Positions 7,718-16,466 of a stretch of 64,000 bases of DNA are shown one piece after another (the first letter of the stretch is position 1; each line of letters begins with the position of its first letter). The position numbers were made by a program, and so were the translations under genes. The DNA comes from Cyclobacteriaceae bacterium (GTDB lineage: Bacteria; Bacteroidota; Bacteroidia; Cytophagales; Cyclobacteriaceae), in assembly GCA_016787725.1 (NCBI GenBank), contig JAEUTZ010000021.1, positions 558,001-622,000 of the forward strand, given 5' to 3'. The notes below the pieces were generated by a model. It was not told the origin of the DNA, searched no databases, and saw nothing but the letters and a program-made list of their open reading frames with translations.

Positions 7718-8710
7718 TTACTCATTCCAGAAAAAAAAGTCGCTGCTCTTTTTATAATAGCGTTCATAATTAGCGCGTGTGGTAATGCCAACCGGTCCTT
7801 CATAGATACCACCCACGTTGCCCATATCCTCAACAAAAACCTCCACGGTATTGAGTCCGTTTTTTTTCAGCAGCCCTGCGGGAATGGAATATACGCGCAG
7901 TTGTGAATAGGATTGGCTACGTCCATATCCCTCGCCATCATTCGTTTTTCCGATAAGCTTGCCGTTCAGGTACGTCTTGTCAAAGTCGTCCACCTTCCCC
8001 AGGATCAACACCAAATTGTCATTCGGGTTTATTGTGGTGGGCAATTTAAATGTGCGCTTGTACCAGGCATGGCCATCGTATTTAGGGTAGCCCTGTTGTT
8101 CCCAGGGTGAGGGGACCATAATCTGTTTCCATTCAGCATCTTCGACTATCGGATTGCTGTTGACGGTGCGGTAAAATTGCCAAAGTCCTTGTAAGTCCAG
8201 CAACATGCGGTTGTTGGTATTTCGGAAAATACCCAACGGACCGTCCACGATGCCACCGGCCAGAGTCGTATCAAATACCCGGATCGCCAAGATGTTTTCA
8301 CCATTAAAGTTGATGAGGTCGGACGGGAGTGAATATTTTCGTTCCGAATTATAGGCGGTTTTGAATTTGGGAGGCATACTGCCGGAAAGACCAATGAGTG
8401 TACCGTTCAGATACACCTCATCGCAATCATCAATGTATCCGAGGCTGAGGTAGTAGGTAAATTCCGGGGAAAGTTTTTTACCATCAAATGATTTGCGGTA
8501 CCAGGCAAATCCATCATATCCATGAAAACCTTCTTCTTCCCACGCGGCCGGGGCAAAAACAATTTCCCAGGTTGAGTCGTCAAAGCTGGGTTCGGCCCAC
8601 CGCGCCTGGTCTCCTATTTTGAACTTCCAATTACCGCGGAGGGTAATGGTTTGAGCAGCTACAGAAGCGGTGAAGAAAAAGGCGGATACAAATAGAACAA
8701 CAGTTTTCAA
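7718..8710 (-). CDS. Secreted protein with two GH2 sugar-binding-like (jelly-roll) domains
   Basis: This 330-aa protein begins with a signal peptide (MKTVVLFVSAFFFTASVAAQ). It consists of two repeats of the beta-sandwich found at the N-terminus of glycoside hydrolase family 2. Repeat 1 has LRGNWKFKIGDQARW, HGYDGFAWYRKSF and DDCDEVYLNGTLIG. Repeat 2 has LQGLWQFYRTV, PKYDGHAWYKRTF and DDFDKTYLNGKLIG. Both keep the W-Y-[RK] and [DE]-x-x-Y-L-N-G cores. No catalytic TIM barrel is present, so it is a binding or scaffold protein, not a full beta-galactosidase. It lies between secreted-protein genes. The carbohydrate partner is unknown. Confidence 0.8.
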   Translation of the reverse strand: MKTVVLFVSAFFFTASVAAQTITLRGNWKFKIGDQARWAEPSFDDSTWEIVFAPAAWEEEGFHGYDGFAWYRKSFDGKKLSPEFTYYLSLGYIDDCDEVYLNGTLIGLSGSMPPKFKTAYNSERKYSLPSDLINFNGENILAIRVFDTTLAGGIVDGPLGIFRNTNNRMLLDLQGLWQFYRTVNSNPIVEDAEWKQIMVPSPWEQQGYPKYDGHAWYKRTFKLPTTINPNDNLVLILGKVDDFDKTYLNGKLIGKTNDGEGYGRSQSYSQLRVYSIPAGLLKKNGLNTVEVFVEDMGNVGGIYEGPVGITTRANYERYYKKSSDFFFWNE

Positions 8711-8749
8711 GAACTAATAGGTTAGGTAAAAATACAAAAACGTTTGAGT

Positions 8750-8787
8750 GTGGGTGGGCGACCAGACCAAGCAATCGCACCACCCAC
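8750..8787 (-). terminator. Possible hairpin terminator after the small secreted-protein gene
   Basis: GTGGGTGG at 8750-8757 pairs with CCACCCAC at 8780-8787, an 8-bp GC-rich stem with a 22-nt loop, just past the stop at 8800 on the minus strand. The following T-run is weak (a GTTTTTG several bases on), so the call is tentative. Confidence 0.35.
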
Positions 8788-8799
8788 CCCAAACAAACC

Positions 8800-9201
8800 C
8801 TATCGTGATGCTACTATTGCGTAGGTGTAGGTAGCCTTTTCCAGTTGGGCAAGCCATCGGCCGTTCTCGCCCTGCAATAACTTATAGGTAACGGTTAACT
8901 CCGGGCTGATCACTTCTACCCATAAATCCTTCGATTCAAATTTTTCGAGACTATACTTTCTCATAAAACCGTTCGAGAAATTTTTGGCTTTTACCTGATC
9001 CGTGAAGAGGACCTTGTCCGCATCCAGAAACCGGACATCAATCGATGCTGCTGATTCATAGGCGTAGATCACCTTAATCATATCTTGTTCACTAGCCGGA
9101 ATGACTTTTACATTCGGCTCAACCTGTGCCTGGGCACTCGTGATGGCAAATGCACTGATAGCTGCTACCAATACGCCTGCGATGATGATACTTGTTTTCA
9201 T
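8800..9201 (-). CDS. Small secreted protein, 133 aa
   Basis: The start at 9201 gives a clear signal peptide (MKTSIIIAGVLVAAISAFAITSAQAQ); an ATG six codons upstream would precede it. The mature part (about 108 aa) is a mixed beta protein, VKVIPASEQDMIKVIYAYES and VDVRFLD-like strands, ending LEKATYTYAIVASR. It resembles small periplasmic beta-sandwich proteins of Bacteroidota, but I cannot name a family. It sits directly downstream of the response regulator on the same strand, with a possible terminator between them, so it may be a separate transcription unit or a regulon member. No cysteine or lipobox is present in the mature part. Confidence 0.75.
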   Translation of the reverse strand: MKTSIIIAGVLVAAISAFAITSAQAQVEPNVKVIPASEQDMIKVIYAYESAASIDVRFLDADKVLFTDQVKAKNFSNGFMRKYSLEKFESKDLWVEVISPELTVTYKLLQGENGRWLAQLEKATYTYAIVASR

Positions 9202-9240
9202 TTTTTTGGTGTGGTTCAATTTTTATATCCTGATCACAAT

Positions 9241-9266
9241 ACAAATAACGGCCTCTCCCCAGGCCG
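9241..9266 (-). terminator. Possible terminator of the response-regulator operon
   Basis: On the minus strand, CGGCCT (complement of 9261-9266) pairs with AGGCCG (complement of 9249-9254) and is followed by TTATTTGT. It lies about 55 bp after the response-regulator stop. The stem is short and the T-run imperfect. Confidence 0.4.
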
Positions 9267-9319
9267 GGATGTCACCGGTTGGTAAAGGCTTGTAACAAGA
9301 TGTAACAGGATGACCGTAG

Positions 9320-10003
9320 CTAGGCCAGCAACTTATAACCCGTACCATGCACCGTCAGGATGACCTTGGGTTGGTTGGGGTTTACCTCCACTTTTTGCCG
9401 TAACCGCACCACAAAATTATCAACGGTGCGGGTGGTGGGTTGCTCTTCATAACCCCACACCTTTTCCAGCAAATCGTAGCGGGTTACAACTTGATTCTTA
9501 TGCTGCAAGAGGTGGGATAGGATTTCAAACTCTTTATGGGAGAGTTTAACTTCCGTTCCATTTTCTTCTGCCCGGAAGGCATGGAAGTCAATCTGCAATC
9601 GGCCAATCCGGATTCCTTGGGCGTGATGAAGCGGAATGGATTGAGTTCTGCGCAAATGCGCTTTAATGCGTGCCAGCAATTCGCGCACACTGAAGGGTTT
9701 GGTGATGTAATCATCAGCCCCCAATTCCAGGCCCAGTACCTTATCAATTTCCTCACCCCGGGCGGTTAATAACAAGATGGGTGCTGTAATGCCGGCTTCC
9801 CGCGCAGCTTTACATACATCAAACCCTGATAATTTGGGCAACATCACATCCAATAAAATCAGATCGTAGTGCCCTGATTTGATTTTTGATAAACCTTCGA
9901 CTCCATCACTGGCTAAGGTGACGCTATAAGATTCCAACTCCAGATTGTCTTTCAGACCCATCTGCATGGCGGGTTCATCTTCAACAATTAATATGGCGGC
10001 CAT
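9320..10003 (-). CDS. OmpR/PhoB-type response regulator
   Basis: This 227-aa protein has a receiver domain at about 1-115 with the acidic pair E8-D9, the phospho-acceptor D52 in LILLDVMLP, T80 and K102 in ITKPFS. The C-terminal winged-helix DNA-binding domain (about 130-225) has KEFEILSHLLQHKNQVVTRYDLLEKVWG and NFVVRLRQKVE. The start follows the histidine-kinase stop by 4 bp, so the two are a cognate pair. They lie downstream of the three permeases on the same strand and probably sense envelope stress or a peptide/lipid stress related to those permeases. This last link is inference from position. Confidence 0.95.
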   Translation of the reverse strand: MAAILIVEDEPAMQMGLKDNLELESYSVTLASDGVEGLSKIKSGHYDLILLDVMLPKLSGFDVCKAAREAGITAPILLLTARGEEIDKVLGLELGADDYITKPFSVRELLARIKAHLRRTQSIPLHHAQGIRIGRLQIDFHAFRAEENGTEVKLSHKEFEILSHLLQHKNQVVTRYDLLEKVWGYEEQPTTRTVDNFVVRLRQKVEVNPNQPKVILTVHGTGYKLLA

Positions 10004-10007
10004 TCAG

Positions 10008-11564
10008 TTACCCATGAAGGGGAAAATATACCTTAAAAGTAGATCCGGTTCCTAATTCGCTCTTAACGGAAATGGTACCGTTCTGTTGCTCGATTAATTG
10101 TTTTACCAACGATAATCCCAACCCGGTACCCGGACTCTTGGCCAGGTTGCCGGTAGAAACCCGGTAAAACTTATCAAAGATGTGCTTCTGATCGTTCGCG
10201 CTGATGCCAATGCCATGATCGCGAACTGCTAACCAACCCCGCGCAGCTTCACGGCCGGTGGAAATTTCAATATGCTTTTTATCGCGGCTGTATTTAATCG
10301 CATTGTCGATCAGGTTGATAGTGATTTCGGTGAGTGCTTGCTGATCGGCCCACACCGTAATCCCCTCCGGGCCCTCAAACGTAAAGTCAAATCCTTTGCT
10401 GCGTAAGTGATAATCGTACGTACGTAAAACTTCTTTCACCTCCCTGGTCAAATCTAGGGGGGCGGGATGGAGCGTCTTCTTGCCGGCTTCCGTCTGGCTG
10501 AAGTTGAGGATGGTATTGACAATGCCGGTAAGCCGGTGTGCTTCTTTGCTGATGATTGAATAGTATTCCTGTTTCTTTTCTTCCGTCTTGACCCGGCCCA
10601 GTTCCAGTGTCTCGGCAAACATGCTGATGAGCGACAGGGGAGTGCGTATTTCATGGGATACATTCGAAACGAAGTCGGCTTTGTTTTGTGCCAACTGCAC
10701 TTCTTTTTTAACACTGCGAAAGGTGAGCACCAACGCGAGGACCAAGACAACATTCAGGCCGGTCAACAAATACAGGTTCGTGTAGGTTCGTTCACGCACC
10801 AGTTGCTGTAAGGAAGTACCTTCTGTGCGAATCCCAATTTTATAATCCGGAAATACCCATAAATCTTTTGTTAGCGCAGCTGAAAATTGAGTGGTCGAAT
10901 CAAACATCAGGGTTGAGTAGAGGCGGTTGTTTCCTTTAAAAACAGAAAGGATAAATTGATCCTTGGCAATACTTTGAAGTCGAGGTCCCATCAAGTCCTC
11001 AACAAATAAATCTGCATCAATCACAAATCCGGCTACCCGTAATTCCTCCTTTGCATCGCTGGTAATAAAGAGGAGGGTTGTGTACCCCCACACGGTGTTT
11101 GAAGAATCCGGTACAACCATGGTCTTTTGAAACCCGGTGTTTTTATATTGAATGAGCTTTTGAATGAGCGGGGTATGTTGGTTCAGAATCGTTTCCAGCG
11201 GGCGTTTCAGTGAATCTTTTACGAACGGATCCGGGGAAATCAGGTGTACGCTTTTGATGGGATCCACACCTTCTGTAAGAAAAATTAACCGGATAGCAGG
11301 AGTAACGGAGAGGAGATTTTTTAACGAACTGGAATCTGACGCCAACCGGGTAAATCCAGCCTCGGCTTTCGTCATCCAACTGTTCACTGCATCATCCGAA
11401 TATTGATTGACGGAGAAGAGGATCGCCTCCAATTGTTTCTGATAGATCTCTTCAATCATCGCTTCATTCCGATTCAGGGAAGTGAGCTCGTAGGCCGTAA
11501 AAAAGAGGACGGGAATCAGAAACACCACCACCAGGATCAGCGCGATCCGTTGGATAGTATTCAT
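10008..11564 (-). CDS. Membrane sensor histidine kinase
   Basis: This 518-aa kinase starts at 11564 (MNTIQRIALILVVVFLIPVL). An upstream ATG adds 10 polar residues. Membrane helix 1 is at about 6-25, a periplasmic sensor of about 230 residues follows, and helix 2 is near 264-283. HisKA has the phospho-acceptor H304 in SHEIRTPLS. HATPase_c shows N-box INLIDNAIKYSRD, G1 DHGIGIS and G2 GTGLGLSLV. It pairs with the regulator at 9320-10003, 4 bp away. The periplasmic region is of unknown family and could be a dCache- or CHASE-like fold. Confidence 0.95.
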   Translation of the reverse strand: MNTIQRIALILVVVFLIPVLFFTAYELTSLNRNEAMIEEIYQKQLEAILFSVNQYSDDAVNSWMTKAEAGFTRLASDSSSLKNLLSVTPAIRLIFLTEGVDPIKSVHLISPDPFVKDSLKRPLETILNQHTPLIQKLIQYKNTGFQKTMVVPDSSNTVWGYTTLLFITSDAKEELRVAGFVIDADLFVEDLMGPRLQSIAKDQFILSVFKGNNRLYSTLMFDSTTQFSAALTKDLWVFPDYKIGIRTEGTSLQQLVRERTYTNLYLLTGLNVVLVLALVLTFRSVKKEVQLAQNKADFVSNVSHEIRTPLSLISMFAETLELGRVKTEEKKQEYYSIISKEAHRLTGIVNTILNFSQTEAGKKTLHPAPLDLTREVKEVLRTYDYHLRSKGFDFTFEGPEGITVWADQQALTEITINLIDNAIKYSRDKKHIEISTGREAARGWLAVRDHGIGISANDQKHIFDKFYRVSTGNLAKSPGTGLGLSLVKQLIEQQNGTISVKSELGTGSTFKVYFPLHG

Positions 11565-11634
11565 TTTGAGAAAGGAATGCGACTCCTTTGGCATGGGCTC
11601 GAAGATCGCAAAAAGTTAGCAGTTCTGATTCTTC

Positions 11635-14052
11635 CTATTCGGTGCGCAACGATTGAGTTGGATTCATCCGAATGGCCTGGAACGCCTGAAAGCTGATGGC
11701 GAATAGCGTTACACCCAAACTGATGAAGAGCGTAAGCACAAACAAATCGGCTCCCAGCGCAGTGCGATAGGCAAACCGTTGTAACCAGGCTTGCCCCGCC
11801 CAATACAGCACAGGCCAGGCCAGGAGGTTGCCCACCAGGACCCACACAATAAAATCACGGCTGAGCAAGAAAAGAATGGAAAAGTCGGGCGCGCCTAACA
11901 CTTTACGCACACCAATTTCTTTGGTGCGATGGACTATCATAAAAGCCGACAACCCGAATAAACCAATGGCAGCGATGACTACAGCCACGACCGCAAATCC
12001 TAAAAACATTTTGTTCAACGTGGCTTCCGCCTGATATTGTTGGGCAAAGGCATCCTCCAGAAAAGTGTATTTGAATTCATATCCGGGAAATAATTCTTTC
12101 CAGGAAGCTTCGGCCCGGTCAATGACATCCTGCGTTGCCCCGGGCTGAAACCGGATCAGGTAGTAGGATAAATAATTAGATTCAATATCCATCACTACCG
12201 GTTGAATTCTTTCCTGCAAACCATGTTGGTGGTAATCTTTAAACACACCCAATACCAATCCTGCCGGACTATTCGAGGGGGAAAGAATTCGTTTGCCCAC
12301 AGCATTTTCGGCCGTGCCCCAGCCCATCTCGCGGGCCGTTGCCTCATTGATAAGCAATCCATCAATGCGGTCGGCTTCGAGGTGATTGAAATTCCGGCCG
12401 GCAATGATTTCAATATCCAGCAGTGAAATATAATCGGGATCAACGGCCAGGTATTCCGTATCAATACTTTCTTCCGGAGATTTCCCTTCCGGAAAGGCTA
12501 CCTGCCCACGCCAGCCATTGGTACCCGGTATGCCATTGGAAGCCGACACTGCAGAGACAAATGAATTCTGCAACAGAGTGTTCTTGAACACCGGGTATTT
12601 CTCAACGCCACTAGAATACGCCAGTTTTCCGGTATTCACCACCAGCACTTGTTCTTTATTAAATCCAAGGGATTGGCCTTGCATAAAATTTACCTGCCGG
12701 TTAATAATGAACACCGCTGCAATCAGAATGACAGAGATAAAAAATTGAGCCACCACCAGCGTACGCCTCAACGCCAGGCCGCGATGACTGGTTTTAAATT
12801 GTCCGCGGAGTACCTGCAACGGTGCGTATCGTGAAAGAATAAGAGCCGGATAAAAACCAGCACTGAACCCCACCACCAGCCAGAGTGAAAAAACAGAAAT
12901 CAATACCCGCCAGTCAGCCCAATCAGTGAGCGTGAAATTTTTATGGGTATAGAGATTCAGTAGGGGCAGAGCAAGGCCTAATAATACAAATGCCAGTAGC
13001 AGGGATACGAGTGTTGTCACCAACGACTCACTTAAAAATTGCCCCATTAACCGCGCGCGACTGGACCCCGACACTTTGCGCAAACCCACTTCCCGTGCAC
13101 GGTCTACCGAACGGGCCGTTGTGAGATTGATGAAATTGATGGCGGCCAGTAAGATGATCATGGCAGCAATTCCGCTGAGGATCAATACATGACTGAACTT
13201 TCCTTTAGGCCCCAGCGCATTATACACCTCGGAGTGCAGGTAAATATTTTGCAAGGGTTCAAATGCAAGCTCTGCCACATAGCCAAACTGTTTGAAATCA
13301 GTGCCCGCTTCATCCATGTACAGCGTGGCGGCTTTCTTTTGAAAGGCCTGTACATCGGTGCCTTCCCTTAGCAATATGTAGTTCAGCATGTTGATATTAA
13401 ACCAGCCCTCCGTTCGAATGCGGTTACCCCGGCCATCTTCCCACGTAGCAAAAGAAACCAGGATATCAAACTGAATGTGCGAATGGCGCGGTGGATTTTG
13501 CACAACACCGGTAACGGCAAATTGAATCGTGTCATTGGCTGTCAGGATTTTACCCACCGGGTCTTCTCCAGGAAAATATTTCGCGGCCATGCGTTCGGTA
13601 AGCACCATGGAGTAGGGCTTGGACAAGGCGGTGGTAGGGTCACCCTGTATGAGTGGGAAATCGAACATGGAAAAGAAGGTGTTGCCGGCTAACCGGATTT
13701 GTTCATCCACATAGGTATCCTTGTAATTGAGACTGAAGCCGGAAGAGGAACGCATATACAACACTTCTTCCACCTCCGGAAATTTTTCAGCAAGCGTATA
13801 CCCCACAGGCCATCCGTTGGCATTACTGTAATGGATGTCGGGGTTATCGGCCGAAGTAATGTTCGACAGCACCCGATAGATGCGGTCACCTTTGGTATGG
13901 AACCGGTCGAAGGAATTTTCTTCAAGAATGTAGAGCAAGGCAAAGGCCCCCGCAGCCAACCCGAGGGCAAGCCCCAGCACATTGATGATGGAATAATTAC
14001 GATGACGGGCTAATACCCGCCAGGCTATTTTGAGGTAACTGGATATCATCAA
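11635..14052 (-). CDS. FtsX/MacB-type ABC permease
   Basis: This 805-aa inner-membrane protein belongs to the large FtsX-like permeases of Bacteroidota. An N-terminal helix (SYLKIAWRVLARHRNYSIINVLGLALGLAAG) leads into a periplasmic MacB-PCD-like domain. A first FtsX core follows (VDRAREVGLRKVSGSSR), then a second periplasmic domain and a second FtsX core (VHRTKEIGVRKVLGAP), with the tail NPTQSLRTE. Such permeases work with a separate LolD/MacB-type ATPase, which is not encoded here. It is the last of three tandem permease genes and lies 70 bp before the histidine kinase gene. Likely roles are envelope stress response or substrate extrusion; the substrate is unknown. Confidence 0.9.
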   Translation of the reverse strand: MMISSYLKIAWRVLARHRNYSIINVLGLALGLAAGAFALLYILEENSFDRFHTKGDRIYRVLSNITSADNPDIHYSNANGWPVGYTLAEKFPEVEEVLYMRSSSGFSLNYKDTYVDEQIRLAGNTFFSMFDFPLIQGDPTTALSKPYSMVLTERMAAKYFPGEDPVGKILTANDTIQFAVTGVVQNPPRHSHIQFDILVSFATWEDGRGNRIRTEGWFNINMLNYILLREGTDVQAFQKKAATLYMDEAGTDFKQFGYVAELAFEPLQNIYLHSEVYNALGPKGKFSHVLILSGIAAMIILLAAINFINLTTARSVDRAREVGLRKVSGSSRARLMGQFLSESLVTTLVSLLLAFVLLGLALPLLNLYTHKNFTLTDWADWRVLISVFSLWLVVGFSAGFYPALILSRYAPLQVLRGQFKTSHRGLALRRTLVVAQFFISVILIAAVFIINRQVNFMQGQSLGFNKEQVLVVNTGKLAYSSGVEKYPVFKNTLLQNSFVSAVSASNGIPGTNGWRGQVAFPEGKSPEESIDTEYLAVDPDYISLLDIEIIAGRNFNHLEADRIDGLLINEATAREMGWGTAENAVGKRILSPSNSPAGLVLGVFKDYHQHGLQERIQPVVMDIESNYLSYYLIRFQPGATQDVIDRAEASWKELFPGYEFKYTFLEDAFAQQYQAEATLNKMFLGFAVVAVVIAAIGLFGLSAFMIVHRTKEIGVRKVLGAPDFSILFLLSRDFIVWVLVGNLLAWPVLYWAGQAWLQRFAYRTALGADLFVLTLFISLGVTLFAISFQAFQAIRMNPTQSLRTE

Positions 14053-14087
14053 TAGGGGTTTAAATGAATATCATGAAGTTGCGATTC

Positions 14088-16457
14088 TTATTCACTTCGT
14101 AAACTGGACGTAGGATTGGCAACAGCTGCTTTGAGCGCCTGGGTGCTGACGATGAGCAACGCGAGCACTAATGCAAACACACCGGCACCAAGCAACACCC
14201 ACCAGGCAATTTCAATGCGGTAGGTGTAGCGCTGTAAGAAGTTATTCAAAAACCACCAGGCGATGGGTGCAGAGAAAACAAAGGCAAGGATCACCAGCCT
14301 TGAAAAGTCTTTTGAGATTAATAAGACCAGACTCGGAACGGAAGCTCCCAAAACTTTTCGGATGCCAACTTCTTTTGTACGCTGTTCAGCCGTATACGCG
14401 GCTAACCCAAATAATCCCAAACAGGTAATCACAATGGCCAGGCCGGCAAAAATGGTCGCCAACCGGCTTATCAGATTGATGTCGCTGAACTTCTTTTCGA
14501 AGTCAGCATCCACAAACCGGTATTCAAATGGGTAGTTTGGATTGTGCTGTTTGAATACCTGTTCAATCTTGGCCAAAGCACCTTTCAAATCCTGTGTCTC
14601 GGTAAGTCGTATGGTAACGGTGCTACTCCAATCGCGATCAAAAATGATCGACATCGCTTCCACGGGTTGATAGGGGGAGGCCATTACAATATTCGGAACC
14701 ACACCAATTATTTCCAGTTCCCGGTCGTTGAAAAGAAGTTTTGCACCCAAGGGGTCTTTCAACGCCATCAGATCCACAGCCGCCTGATTGATGATGACGG
14801 CAGCTGTATCGCTCTTGAAGTCCCGGGAAAAATCGCGGCCTGCCAATGGTGTAATGCCCATTGTTTCGAGGTAATCGTATTCGGTGGCGATGGTACTGAA
14901 CGCTACCCGGCTGTCGTTGGGCATGCCGGCCCATTTCACTTCGATGTTGGAGAAAATGGAGGTAATGGGGCTATTGCTTTTTGCCACGGATTTAACCACT
15001 CCGGTTTGCAGCAGCGCCTCGCGAATGGTTTGAAAATGGTCTTCAATCTCGCCATTGGTCCACATCTGAATCAGGTTTTCACGATCGTACCCCATGTCGC
15101 GACTTTTTACGTGCATGATCTGTTGGTATACAATCAGGGTGCCGATGATCAGGAAAATGGAAAATCCAAATTGGAGTGTGACCAATACCTTGCGTGGTGT
15201 GCTGCCGCTTTTGCCGAGGTTCAGTTTCCCTTTTAACACAGTTACCGGCTTAAAAGCAGAAAGGTAAAAGGCCGGGTAGCTGCCGGCAACAATGCCCAGC
15301 AACAGAATAATGGCTACCGAAGCAATCCAGAGCACAGGATTGCTATAGTCAATGGCAATATGTTTGTTTACGAGTTGATTGTAAAAAGGTAATGCAACTT
15401 CCACCAACACTATCGCCAATAGAAATGCGAAGGTGGTCACCAGGATGGATTCGCCCAGAAATTGCCGGATCAGTTCCCCTCTGCGGGAACCTATGCTCTT
15501 GCGAATCCCCACCTCACGGGCTCGGCCTTCGCTGCGGGCTGTAGCCAGATTCATAAAGTTGATGCAGGCAATGATGATAACAAAAATGGCGATGGCTGTA
15601 AACAACTGAACATATTCAATTTGACCACCGGAGTTCACACCGTTTTCAAAGTTTGAGTACAGCCGCCATTTGCTCATGGGATGCAGGAACAATTTTGCCG
15701 TGGGTGCTTTCGGATTGTTATCTTTTAGAATACTGGCGATGTTGGCATTCACTTCCGCTTCTGTGGCACCTTCGCGCAGCAGCACATACATTTGAAATGA
15801 ATTGTTGTCCCACACGTCTTTGGAGTATCGTACCCACGGTTGTGTGGCTTCGTAGAAGCTGAAAGGCAAGACATAATCAAATAAAAATGCGGTGCGTTTG
15901 GTGCGAACATCTTCAATCACCCCCGTAACTTTCATTTCACGGTCGTTATCTATTTTAATAAATTGATTGATGGGATCCTGATCTCCAAAAAATGCTTTGG
16001 CCGTAGATTCGGTAAGTACAATCGAGTTAACTTCGTTCAATGCAGTAGCTGGGTCACCCTGCTTCATTGTAAAACTGAACATCGTAAAGAAGTTTTCTGA
16101 GGCGCAGAGACCTAGTTTATTCAACCGTTTTTCACCCACCTGCAGCATGTTTCCTTCACCTCAGTTGGTCATCACCACGGATTCTATCTGACTGGATTTT
16201 GTCCCAATCACCTCTTTTAAAGGATAGGGCATGGCATTGCCGGTGCCAATCCCCTGGGCCCATTGCTGACTTTGGTAGAGCTTGTAAATCCGGTTGTAAT
16301 TCGCATGAAACTTATCGAATGAATATTCATCCACGACCCACAATAGAATGAGAATGCTGGAGGCGATACCCACCGCCAAACCGCCAATATTGATGATGGT
16401 GTAAAACTGGTTTTTAGCAAGGCTGCGAAGAGCAATTTTTAAATAGTTGCGAAACAT
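14088..16457 (-). pseudogene. FtsX/MacB-type ABC permease, broken by an in-frame TGA
   Basis: The same frame runs from the ATG at 16457 (MFRNYLKIALRSLAKNQFY) to the stop at 14088 (tail NPTSSLRSE). It is cut by a single TGA at 16161-16163, after residue 98 (reading VVMTN-stop-GEGNMLQVGEK). Without it the product would be 789 aa, matching the neighbours of 805 and 808 aa. A TGG Trp codon differs from TGA by one base, and W fits the position. Otherwise the frame is intact and all domains are present, including GREVGIRKSIGSRR and RTKEVGIRKVLGAS. TGA serves as a normal stop elsewhere in the window, so recoding is unlikely. A recent inactivation or a sequencing error are the options. Confidence 0.85.
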
Positions 16458-16466
16458 ACTGTATAC

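Noticed and set aside
14544-15236. A 230-codon open frame on the plus strand inside the permease array
   Set aside because: Lies antisense to the intact domain-containing permease frame and has no recognisable fold or start context.
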